From Candidatus Mcinerneyibacteriota bacterium (lineage in GTDB: Bacteria; AUK180; JAQVHJ01): 9,168 nt of DNA. Each line of letters opens with the position of its first letter. Position 1 is the stretch's first letter. A program made the translations under genes and the position numbers. Positions 1-6,918 of the stretch are shown here, piece by piece. The stretch is taken from assembly GCA_030630935.1 (NCBI GenBank), contig DAOVMD010000094.1, positions 1-9,168 of the forward strand. Reading direction: 5' to 3'. The notes beneath the pieces were generated by a model. That model had not been told where the DNA came from. It was given only the letters and a program-made list of their open reading frames with translations, and ran no database searches.

Positions 1-2
1 CG

Positions 3-650
3 CCTTTAAAATCTATTTATGAAAAATATAAACAGGAAAAAGAAGTTAAAAATTTAAAAGAGAATTACAATTTTGATGAGAAAGATAAGTGGGATCTTTA
101 TTATGATGCAATGGACTATTTAAACAATGATCTTACGGAACCGGCAAAGATACTGCTCAATAAAGCATTGAAGATTGATAAGAACTTTGTTGGTGCGGAG
201 ATAGGATTTATTGAGGCCTATCAAATGGAAGGCAATTTAAAGGAACGGGTCAAACACATCGAGCTTGCATATAAGAAAACTTTAAAACACTTTCCCGTAT
301 TCCCCGAAATATTAGAATGGGGTGAGATAGAGAATAGACAATATTTTAGAGCAATCTATAATAAAGCCATTTATGCCCAGGAAATAAACAACCTCAAGGA
401 AGCAGAGAAATTTTATAAGTTAATTTTTAAATTTGATCCGGATGATCATATGGGAATCAGATACTACCTTGCTGGAATGTTTGCCGGAATAATGCCTAAT
501 GGAATTGATGACCTGTTTGAAAAAGGTAATCAGCTGCAAGATTGGTCAGAAGTCGAAAATCTGTTCATAAAACAAAATAAAAAACATAAATTCTATACAT
601 TTCCGGAATATGAAGATGATGAAGAAGAAGAATATTGGAGTGAAGAATGA
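3..650 (+). CDS. TPR-repeat protein, 5'-truncated by the window edge
   Basis: The frame is open from the first complete codon at position 3, so 215 residues are visible and the true start lies upstream. The first in-window ATG (111) has no ribosome binding site and falls inside a helical repeat, so it is not taken as the start. At least three TPR-like helix pairs can be seen: around codons 32-65, codons 66-105 (aromatic and Ala positions, then HIELAYKK), and a third with NLKEAEKFYKLIFKFDP, the clearest TPR consensus. The C-terminus is acidic (EYEDDEEEEYWSEE). TPR proteins are usually protein-binding scaffolds, and no enzymatic motif is seen. Its stop overlaps the cas8b start by 4 bases (ATGA, 647-650), so the two genes are probably co-transcribed and translationally coupled. 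Whether it takes part in CRISPR function is unknown. It could equally be an unrelated upstream gene that happens to share the transcript. Confidence 0.8.
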   Translation, partial: PLKSIYEKYKQEKEVKNLKENYNFDEKDKWDLYYDAMDYLNNDLTEPAKILLNKALKIDKNFVGAEIGFIEAYQMEGNLKERVKHIELAYKKTLKHFPVFPEILEWGEIENRQYFRAIYNKAIYAQEINNLKEAEKFYKLIFKFDPDDHMGIRYYLAGMFAGIMPNGIDDLFEKGNQLQDWSEVENLFIKQNKKHKFYTFPEYEDDEEEEYWSEE

Positions 651-2626
651 TCGAAGCAATGCGAAAATTGGCAATGGATTACCTCTTTAACAAATTGGGT
701 GATGAAAAAAATCCAACTCAAAATCTTGAAGAGTGGTACCTTAATCTACGTATTAATAATCCCGAACGACTTTTTCCATTCTTGGTAGAGAGCATAGAAA
801 ATATTGAAAAGATTTATATTCTTGAGAAGGATATTGAAAAAGATACTCTACTTTTGGTTCCTGAAGATATGACTAAAGAGAAAGCAGCATGGCTACCGTT
901 TATAAAACCAACAGGTGGAAGAAGCCCACAAATAGGTCCGATTATAAAAGTATCTAAAGACAGTCCTAAAATCTTAACCCTTGAAAATACTATTAAATCT
1001 TGGAAAGAGATTGCAGGTTCTAATAAACTCTGGTCTTCTTATTTTCAAGAAATTGTAGATTTATTAAATTATCCACAAGTTAAACTGCCTGATAATTATA
1101 TAATCAAAGGTTACAAAAATCTACTTGTTGCTGTAGTTGAAAATCTTAGGGATATAAAACAAAATTTACTTCTTATTGTTAGAAATAAAAACAATGAATT
1201 ACCAGGACAATGTCTAGAATATTGTAATTACTTAATGAAGGAAAAGCTTGCAGGGGCAAAATATATTACAAAAAATGCACCCAAAAAAGACAACCAAACC
1301 TGTCCATTATGTGGTATATCAGGTGTCACTGTTTTCCCAAATGCCTTGAAAGGAGCCGGAATAAATATAAGTAATGTTGATAGAGCTGGGACTTTTCCCG
1401 GTATAGATACTACACAAGCGTGGAAAGGTTATGCACTTTGTAATGCTTGTGCAGATTTGTTATATATATACAAATTTCACTTTCTTAAAAAAGATTCAAA
1501 AAAAAGAAATTCCTTTATTGTCTCTATTGCAGGGGAGAATGCTATTGTAATTCCATTTACCACTATAGATTATAAATCACGACAATCTATCTGGAGAAAT
1601 ATAAAGGATTTTACCAAAAGTACTTCTTCTGATGTTGAAGAAGCTGAACTAAGCCTTCTTGATATACTTAAGGATGAAAAAGGAATATTAAACCTTACTT
1701 TTCTGTGGGCAACGGTTGGTCAGGAAATAAGTGATGTTACTGGAATGATAACCAATATTCCACCCAGTAGGTTAACGGAGATTTCAAAAAACAATGAAGA
1801 TTCTCGTCAATGGAAACATCCTCTTTTTCCTAAAACATTCTTGCGAATCAAAGAAAGTAACTTCACACCAGATTTATCCCTCAAGGCATTGCGAGTATTA
1901 TTTTATCGCCCAGGTGGTAAAAAAGCAAAGGGAGTTAATGCAAGTATGAAATTACAGCAATTAAGAAAGAACATTGCTGTTGCTGTGTATCACAAAATAA
2001 AAATTCCTGAATCCAGATTTTGGGAGGAGGTTATGATTACTGCCCGTTGGTATTGGTTGGATGCAATTGAGAAGGGTAGTGCTTACATGATTCTTAATGA
2101 AGGCAAGAAGAAAGCAGGTGGCTTTTATCTAACAGCAGCAGGATGGATAAGACATATGTGTTATTGGATTTATTATTTTAAAAAATTGGAGGTGATGAAG
2201 ATGGAAGATAATTTTTTCGAACCACAGATGGAGAGTTTGAAACCTTTTTTTGGACAGGAAAGTGGAATTAACTCTATTGAGAAAGCTTATGCATTTTTAC
2301 TTGGCGCGCTTTATGGAAAAGTACTTCAAGTTCAAGGGGCAAAAGGTGTCAACGTTGGTGCTAACGCCCTTACTTGGCTAAAAAGATTAACATTGAAAGG
2401 AAAAGATCTCCCTGAATTATATAACAAAATTAGAGAAAAACTCTTAGCTTACGATACAGAAAAAAGTGAAGATGTAAGAACACTTATTGTTGAGATTGGC
2501 AGACTTGGTGTCAAATTAGGTGACAATTTTAAGCTAAATGAAACCCCAACTAATTATTATTTATTATTAGGTCAATCGTTAACTACGACAATTTTACCAC
2601 AAAAGAATATAAAAAAAATCAAATAG
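647..2626 (+). CDS. cas8b: Type I-B Cascade large subunit Cas8b (Csh1/TM1802-like)
   Basis: This 659-residue protein is the large subunit of the I-B surveillance complex, which recognises the PAM and helps recruit Cas3. It is assigned from its place directly before cas7-cas5-cas3, its length (usual for Csh1/TM1802-type Cas8b), and a four-cysteine zinc-binding motif: CPLC at residues 219-222 and CNAC at 265-268, separated by a Gly-rich linker. Cas8 sequences diverge strongly, so the exact subfamily is less certain than the role. The ATG at 647 is chosen because GGAG at 637-640 lies 6 nt upstream and the codon overlaps the stop of the preceding gene (ATGA). Residues 519-659 form a helical C-terminal region that can also be made separately as Cas11 (see the feature at 2201). 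The stop at 2624-2626 overlaps the AGGAGG that serves cas7, so translation of the two is likely coupled. Confidence 0.93.
   Translation: MIEAMRKLAMDYLFNKLGDEKNPTQNLEEWYLNLRINNPERLFPFLVESIENIEKIYILEKDIEKDTLLLVPEDMTKEKAAWLPFIKPTGGRSPQIGPIIKVSKDSPKILTLENTIKSWKEIAGSNKLWSSYFQEIVDLLNYPQVKLPDNYIIKGYKNLLVAVVENLRDIKQNLLLIVRNKNNELPGQCLEYCNYLMKEKLAGAKYITKNAPKKDNQTCPLCGISGVTVFPNALKGAGINISNVDRAGTFPGIDTTQAWKGYALCNACADLLYIYKFHFLKKDSKKRNSFIVSIAGENAIVIPFTTIDYKSRQSIWRNIKDFTKSTSSDVEEAELSLLDILKDEKGILNLTFLWATVGQEISDVTGMITNIPPSRLTEISKNNEDSRQWKHPLFPKTFLRIKESNFTPDLSLKALRVLFYRPGGKKAKGVNASMKLQQLRKNIAVAVYHKIKIPESRFWEEVMITARWYWLDAIEKGSAYMILNEGKKKAGGFYLTAAGWIRHMCYWIYYFKKLEVMKMEDNFFEPQMESLKPFFGQESGINSIEKAYAFLLGALYGKVLQVQGAKGVNVGANALTWLKRLTLKGKDLPELYNKIREKLLAYDTEKSEDVRTLIVEIGRLGVKLGDNFKLNETPTNYYLLLGQSLTTTILPQKNIKKIK
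2022..2030 (+). promoter_or_regulatory. Purine-rich SD-like site inside cas8b, upstream of in-frame ATG 2033
   Basis: GGGAGGAGG lies before an in-frame ATG at 2033 (Met463 of Cas8b). The GGAGG at 2023-2027 is 5 nt from that ATG, and the second GGAGG (2026-2030) only 2 nt. Initiation here would give a 197-residue C-terminal product. The spacing is poorer than at the site at 2188, and the Gly/Glu codons may produce the purine run by chance. It is an alternative small-subunit start at best. Confidence 0.3.
2188..2192 (+). promoter_or_regulatory. Internal ribosome binding site for Cas11 within cas8b
   Basis: GGAGGTGAT begins at 2188 and matches the anti-Shine-Dalgarno complement AGGAGGTGAT at 9 of 10 bases. 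The GGAGG core is 8 nt from an in-frame ATG at 2201. A site this strong inside a coding region, at the boundary of the helical C-terminal domain, suggests deliberate internal initiation. Confidence 0.72.
2201..2626 (+). CDS. cas11b: Small subunit Cas11b from an internal start in cas8b
   Basis: This is a predicted 141-residue product read in the same frame as cas8b (Met519 to the common stop). In types I-B, I-C and I-D the small Cascade subunit is known to be translated from an internal start within the large-subunit gene. It lines the belly of the complex and stabilises the R-loop. Here the start is marked by GGAGGTGAT at 2188-2196 with an 8-nt gap between GGAGG and ATG. An ATG at 2195 overlaps that SD element and is less suitable. 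The product looks helical, with amphipathic stretches at residues 25-45, 54-62, 71-85 and 90-105, and it has a basic C-terminus (KNIKKIK). Size and composition suit Cas11. No separate cas11 gene exists in the window, as expected for I-B. The assignment rests on the start signal and the known precedent, not on a sequence motif. Confidence 0.68.
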   Translation: MEDNFFEPQMESLKPFFGQESGINSIEKAYAFLLGALYGKVLQVQGAKGVNVGANALTWLKRLTLKGKDLPELYNKIREKLLAYDTEKSEDVRTLIVEIGRLGVKLGDNFKLNETPTNYYLLLGQSLTTTILPQKNIKKIK

Positions 2627-2637
2627 GAGGAAAGAAA

Positions 2638-3600
2638 ATGAGTAAACAATCACTATTAAACAGGCATGAGTTTTTATTCCTTTATGACATAAAGATGGGT
2701 AATCCAAATGGCGATCCTGATGAAAATCGACCTCGAGTCCTTCCGGATGGAACCCATTATGTAACAGATGTTAGGCTGAAACGATTTGTTCGGGACTTTT
2801 TAAAAATACGCGGGGAAGATATTTTGGTTGATAACATTGAAGGCAAAACAACAAACCTTACTGGAAGAGTTGTAGATTATTTAAAAAAACATGACCAAAA
2901 AGAAGCAAATGGTGAAGAATTGGTAGATATCCTTCTGGATGCCTTTATTGATGCGCGCCTATTTGGTAGCTCCTTTGCCTTTAAGTCAGAAGAGATAAAG
3001 GGAGAAACAAGTAGAAAAGAAAAATGGCATCCAATACCGAAGACTATGACAGGTGCTGTCCAACTTAATATGGGAGAAATTCTTCATAAATCAGAAGAAG
3101 TTGATATTCATGGAACATCTATTTTTGCTAGTGGTCAAGACAAAACTCAAGGAACATTCACTACCTATTTTGGGCTTCGTTATGCCCTTATTGGTTTTTC
3201 TGGTGTAGCTAATGAACACTCAGCAAAAATCTCAAAGATGTCAGAAAAAGACTTTGAATATTTTCTTAAATCAATGTGGCATGGAGTAAGAGTGTGTGGG
3301 AATACCCGAACCAAGGTAGGTCAGATTCCGCATCTTTTGATTGACATTGAATATAAACAAGGTGAAGAATTCCAGCTTGGACGACTTCATGACTATGTAA
3401 AGATGGAGCCAACAAAGGGTAAAGATGAAAAGGTATGGGCGTCACCTGAAGATTATAAATTGAATCTTTCTATACTAATTAAACGATTGAAAGAGAAAAA
3501 AATAAAAATAGAAAATGTTCATTATTCTAAATCATCTGATATTCAATTTACAGAAAATTTACCTCAAGACTGGCTAACTTTTGATGTCGAAAATCTGTAG
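2638..3600 (+). CDS. cas7: Type I-B Cascade backbone subunit Cas7 (Csh2)
   Basis: This 320-residue protein is the RRM-fold subunit that polymerises along the crRNA spacer to form the Cascade backbone. The N-terminus carries the hallmark of the Csh2/Cas7 family: a first beta strand (EFLFLYDIK, residues 11-19), then NPNGDPDENRPR at 22-33 and a DVRLKRFVRDFL helix. A family-typical segment, PIPKTMTGAVQLNMGEILH, lies in the middle, followed by GTFTTYFGLRYALIGFSG. Length is normal for Csh2. The ATG at 2638 has a full AGGAGG at 2625-2630 with a 7-nt spacer, the strongest ordinary start signal in the operon. That fits the need for several Cas7 copies per complex. The gap from cas8b is only 11 nt, and cas5 follows after 45 nt. 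Confidence 0.96.
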   Translation: MSKQSLLNRHEFLFLYDIKMGNPNGDPDENRPRVLPDGTHYVTDVRLKRFVRDFLKIRGEDILVDNIEGKTTNLTGRVVDYLKKHDQKEANGEELVDILLDAFIDARLFGSSFAFKSEEIKGETSRKEKWHPIPKTMTGAVQLNMGEILHKSEEVDIHGTSIFASGQDKTQGTFTTYFGLRYALIGFSGVANEHSAKISKMSEKDFEYFLKSMWHGVRVCGNTRTKVGQIPHLLIDIEYKQGEEFQLGRLHDYVKMEPTKGKDEKVWASPEDYKLNLSILIKRLKEKKIKIENVHYSKSSDIQFTENLPQDWLTFDVENL

Positions 3601-3633
3601 TCAAAAAGTTAAATATTCCAATTCGATATTCTT

Positions 3634-3639
3634 AAGGAG
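3634..3639 (+). promoter_or_regulatory. Ribosome binding site that sets the cas5 start
   Basis: AAGGAG lies 6 nt before the ATG at 3646. The in-frame TTG at 3640 directly abuts this site and therefore cannot be the start. The site thus fixes the start at 3646 and shortens the longest open frame by two codons. Confidence 0.85.
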
Positions 3640-3645
3640 TTGTCA

Positions 3646-4371
3646 ATGGAATTGATAAATTTTCGATTAAGTGGTCGCTTTGCTCATTTTTTAAGGGCTG
3701 AAGCATCAGCAAGTGCTTTAAGCTATCCAGTTCCACCAAGAACCGTAATACAGGGTATTCTGGGCGCTATTCTCGGTTTATCTAAAGATGAACCTCAAGT
3801 TGCTCTTGAACCGGCTTATATTGCAATCTCTGGAAAACTGCCAAAGACTCACTGGCATAGAGCAAAACTCCGCAAGAAACCACCTGCATCATTATCCTAT
3901 AACATAAAGCAAACACAAAAGTCAGATAAGCCTACAAAACCAGAACAGGCAACATTGATACTTCAGGAATGGTTATTTGAACCAAGTTACACTTTATGGG
4001 TTTCAATTCCCCAACCGTATAATGCCGATTTAAAAACAAGATTACGAGAAAAGAAGTGGCATTTTAATCCATCTCTTGGACTTTCCGAAATGATGGCTGA
4101 TATTGAATATCTTAACTCAAATAAGTGCAAAAAACTTCCAAAAGGTATTTACGATATTAATTCTATGTTTCAACGGAAAGAAGGAGACATTGATATGAAT
4201 CTGGTATTTGAAAGAGGGTTAGCAATCCACCTCCTTCAAATGCCACGGACTGTAACTCCTGATAGAATTTTTTCTCATTGCAAATATGTAACAGAACGTG
4301 ATACAAAACCAATTCCAGTAAAAACTGACCAAGCATATAAAGTTGATAACAAAGTAATAATGTTTTTATGA
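3646..4371 (+). CDS. cas5b: Type I-B Cascade subunit Cas5 (Cas5h-like)
   Basis: This 241-residue RAMP-family subunit binds the 5' handle of the crRNA and joins Cas8b to the Cas7 filament. The N-terminus has the Cas5 signature: GRFAHFLRAEASAS, then LSYPVPPRTVIQGILGAILGL, which is the glycine-rich first helix after the SYP-PPRT turn. The C-terminal half ends with a short beta-rich tail (IPVKTDQAYKVDNKVIMFL). Length is normal for Cas5h. The ATG at 3646 is used because AAGGAG is 6 nt upstream, although a TTG two codons earlier is also open. The stop overlaps the cas3 start by ATGA (4368-4371). In I-B systems Cas6 normally processes the crRNA, so Cas5 is expected to be structural and not catalytic. 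Confidence 0.95.
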   Translation: MELINFRLSGRFAHFLRAEASASALSYPVPPRTVIQGILGAILGLSKDEPQVALEPAYIAISGKLPKTHWHRAKLRKKPPASLSYNIKQTQKSDKPTKPEQATLILQEWLFEPSYTLWVSIPQPYNADLKTRLREKKWHFNPSLGLSEMMADIEYLNSNKCKKLPKGIYDINSMFQRKEGDIDMNLVFERGLAIHLLQMPRTVTPDRIFSHCKYVTERDTKPIPVKTDQAYKVDNKVIMFL

Positions 4372-6674
4372 CAAACTTAAAATCTCATCCGAACATACAA
4401 CTATCTGAGCATATTGCTCAGGTTATGGCAGCTGCAGATTGGTTATGTAAATGGCACTCAAATGAGATAATAACACCTGAAATCAAAAGGCTCATTAAGA
4501 GAATAATCCTTTTACATGACACAGGTAAAGCAACAGAAGCATTTCAAAAATATATTAATAACCCATCTGAATATACTGATGACCCAATGAGCAAGGCACA
4601 TACCCCAATGTCTACACTTATTTCATTCTTGTTATTAAAAGAGGGAAAGTTGGATATATTGAATAAAATGATTATATTTGCAGTTATTTCTGGTCATCAT
4701 AAAGGATTACCTTCAATAGAAAGGTTACGAGAGATTGGTAGTGGAACTATTGCTAAAATATTGAAGCGTCAAAATGGAACATTACTAGTTGATCTATTAA
4801 GTTCTCAATGTAATATTAATATTTCAAATTTGGACTTTAGTAATCGTCCATGGGCGAAGATGCAACAGTATCTTGATAATATAGTTTTTCCTACTTTTGA
4901 GAATTTAACAATTGAGCAAGCTGTTAAGTTTAGACTAAAAACCCAATTACTTTTTTCTCTTTTGCTTGAGGCAGATAAAGCATTTCTTGCTGTAAAAGAA
5001 GTTCAAAAATATTTACAAAGAGAGTCAAAAGTCTGGAAACCTGAATGGGTTAAGCAAAAAATTGGTTTACAAAAGGCAACAATAGTTAATAAAATCCGAC
5101 AGTCTATAAGGATTAATATCGAAAGTAAAATTAATGAAATTAAAACACCTGGGATTTTTAGTTTAACATCTCCCACAGGAAGTGGTAAAACCTTACTGTC
5201 CGCAACATGGCTTTTAAAAATACGCGAGAAGATGAGTAAAAAGGGAGTATGCCCAACAGCTATAATTGTGCTTCCTTTTCTATCAGTGATTGATCAGACA
5301 ACAAAAGAGTATGAAACATTATTGACTACCATTGGTGGTGAGAAATCTAATGGCTCTTGGTTTTTAACTAGTCATTCTTTAGCAGACAGAAAATATAAGA
5401 GAGGGTTAGAAGATGATATCGAACACTTTTTTATCGATACATGGCGAACTGAATTGATTATAACTACTTATGATCAGTTTTTAATGACCTTAATGGATGT
5501 AAGAACAAGATATCAGATGCGGTTTCATAATCTATGTGATGCTTTGATTGTAATGGATGAGGTACAGTCACTTCCATGTAAACTATGGAAACCATTAGAG
5601 GAGATATTGAAATGTCTTGTAAAAGTTGGGAATACTAGTATTTTATTAATGTCGGCGACACTTCCTGCAATTATTTCAGAAGCTAAGCCACTCTTAGAAG
5701 ATTACAATGATTATTTTGAAAAATTTAATCGATATAAATTGCAGTTTAGGGTCGACAAAAAACTTGAAATAAGTGAATTCTGTGATGAAGTATTAAGACG
5801 AAGAAAAAAGTGGTTACAGGAAAACAAACGAGTATTGATTACACTAAACACTCGAAAAAGTGCTAGGCTTGTGCGTGATAAACTGGCTGAAGATTGGCCT
5901 GATAAATTTTTAAAAACACCTTTACTTTTTATCAGCGCTGATGTAACTCCACAAGATAGGTTAGAAAAAATAGAAATTATAAAAAAAGATGAACCATGTA
6001 TTGTTATATCAACTCAATGTATAGAAGCAGGTGTTGATATTGATATGGATTTTGTAATTCGCGACTTTGCTCCATTTGACAGTATTGTTCAAATTGCAGG
6101 TCGTTGTAATCGCAAAGGGAAGATATTGCATTCAGCAATTTTAGAAATTGTAGATTTAGTAAATAAAAAGGGTAGTAGATACTCAGAGATGATTTACGAT
6201 GATGTTCACTTACAGATTACACATCAGCTAATAGAGAAAAGTACAATAGAAGAAAAAGATATTTTACCAATAGCAACACAGTATTTCAAGTTTTTATCAT
6301 CAAGAAAGGATACGGGGTTAAAACATCTTGAAAGATTTGCACGATGGCAGGAAGACATAAGTGTACGAGAACTACTTCGAGGTAAAGAACGAGAAAAATA
6401 TACCTTTCTTGTAATCGAAAAAGATCCTTTATTAAAAGATGAAATGGCAAATGCAAATGAAGTTGAAGATCGTTGGAAACGGAGGGAAGCATGGCGAAAT
6501 CTTGCAGGAAGAATTGCAAAAATTTCAGTTAGTATATTTGCAAAATACGGATTTAATCCTCAGGATATTGCATATGAATATTTAGGACATTGGATTTTGT
6601 ACGATGGTTTTTATTCTACTGATAGAGGATTGGTTTTGTCAACTGATTCTGAAGCAGGTATATTTATAGATTAA
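4368..6674 (+). CDS. cas3: CRISPR-associated HD nuclease-helicase Cas3
   Basis: Cas3 is recruited by target-bound Cascade, nicks the displaced strand and then degrades DNA while translocating 3' to 5' with ATP. The 768-residue protein is complete. The HD domain comes first, with candidate metal ligands His15, the His50-Asp51 pair in LLHDTGKAT, His78, and His110-His111 in SGHHKG. The superfamily 2 helicase follows: Walker A PTGSGKT at 269-275 (Lys274), motif II DEVQ at 397-400, motif III SAT at 429-431, motif V around 548-557 (STQCIEAGVD), and motif VI QIAGRCNRKG at 575-584 with Arg579 and Arg582. A C-terminal domain of about 170 residues ends in AGIFID. There is no Shine-Dalgarno site before the ATG, so initiation probably depends on coupling through the ATGA overlap with cas5. 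This would keep Cas3 levels below those of Cascade. All key residues are present, so the enzyme should be active. Confidence 0.97.
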   Translation: MTNLKSHPNIQLSEHIAQVMAAADWLCKWHSNEIITPEIKRLIKRIILLHDTGKATEAFQKYINNPSEYTDDPMSKAHTPMSTLISFLLLKEGKLDILNKMIIFAVISGHHKGLPSIERLREIGSGTIAKILKRQNGTLLVDLLSSQCNINISNLDFSNRPWAKMQQYLDNIVFPTFENLTIEQAVKFRLKTQLLFSLLLEADKAFLAVKEVQKYLQRESKVWKPEWVKQKIGLQKATIVNKIRQSIRINIESKINEIKTPGIFSLTSPTGSGKTLLSATWLLKIREKMSKKGVCPTAIIVLPFLSVIDQTTKEYETLLTTIGGEKSNGSWFLTSHSLADRKYKRGLEDDIEHFFIDTWRTELIITTYDQFLMTLMDVRTRYQMRFHNLCDALIVMDEVQSLPCKLWKPLEEILKCLVKVGNTSILLMSATLPAIISEAKPLLEDYNDYFEKFNRYKLQFRVDKKLEISEFCDEVLRRRKKWLQENKRVLITLNTRKSARLVRDKLAEDWPDKFLKTPLLFISADVTPQDRLEKIEIIKKDEPCIVISTQCIEAGVDIDMDFVIRDFAPFDSIVQIAGRCNRKGKILHSAILEIVDLVNKKGSRYSEMIYDDVHLQITHQLIEKSTIEEKDILPIATQYFKFLSSRKDTGLKHLERFARWQEDISVRELLRGKEREKYTFLVIEKDPLLKDEMANANEVEDRWKRREAWRNLAGRIAKISVSIFAKYGFNPQDIAYEYLGHWILYDGFYSTDRGLVLSTDSEAGIFID

Positions 6675-6721
6675 AATTAATTAAATGGTTTAAAATCTGT
6701 TATGTTATTACCTTTTATTAA

Positions 6722-6766
6722 ATTATGACAATAACCCTTAAAATTTAAATTGGAAAAATATGGTAA
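6722..6766 (+). repeat. 45-bp direct repeat (cas4 leader), copy 1
   Basis: These 45 bases are identical to 8061-8105. They comprise 38 nt upstream of the cas4-fragment ATG (6760) plus its first 7 nt. The element contains a 10-bp palindrome, AATTTAAATT (6742-6751), and a weak GGA before the ATG. Similarity continues downstream at only about 69 percent through the cas4 fragment and does not extend visibly upstream of 6722. The two copies bracket a 1,339-bp unit. Confidence 0.95.
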
Positions 6767-6918
6767 AAATTTATGCAACGCTTATTTGGTTGTATTATAT
6801 TTGTCATCATAAGATGTGGTTGATTTCCAGAAAAAATAGATCATATCGAGATAATGATATTTTGCATATTTGCAGAATGATAAGTGAGGTTTCTTATGAC
6901 GAAGAAGAAAAAAGGTAG
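6760..6918 (+). pseudogene. cas4: cas4 remnant (N-terminal 52 codons)
   Basis: An ATG at 6760 opens 52 codons that stop at TAG 6916-6918. The peptide aligns without gaps to the first 51 residues of the intact Cas4 at 8099: 28 of 51 residues are identical by my hand count, including the start MV-IYATLIW, the YYIC motif with Cys15, the DND turn and the MI-E--SY segment. Over the same stretch DNA identity is about 69 percent (47 mismatches in 153). The rest of Cas4 is absent: the RecB-type catalytic motifs and the three C-terminal iron-sulfur cysteines. It therefore cannot be a nuclease. The preceding leader is identical to that of intact cas4. The last 23 nt overlap the start of the next gene, whose ribosome binding site lies inside the fragment. 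The low identity means this is not a recent copy of the neighbouring cas4. It may come from a different cas4 lineage. It could still be translated as a small leader peptide. Confidence 0.82.
6886..6889 (+). promoter_or_regulatory. Ribosome binding site choosing ATG 6896
   Basis: GAGG lies 6 nt before ATG 6896. An in-frame GTG at 6884 overlaps this site and has no Shine-Dalgarno sequence of its own, so the ATG is preferred. The site lies within the cas4 remnant, so translation of the remnant could expose or couple it. Confidence 0.65.

Noticed and set aside
111-113. ATG at 111 as the start of the TPR gene
   Set aside because: There is no SD site, it lies within a helical repeat, and the frame is open back to the window edge.
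3640-3645. TTG at 3640 as the cas5 start
   Set aside because: It directly follows the AAGGAG site with no spacer. ATG 3646 has the correct 6-nt distance.
6286-6519. Minus-strand open frame of 77 codons inside cas3
   Set aside because: It lies wholly within the conserved cas3 frame, has no start signal, and is a shadow frame.
6675-6721. Terminator after cas3
   Set aside because: The stretch is AT-rich but shows no GC stem followed by a T run, so the transcript probably continues into the downstream module.
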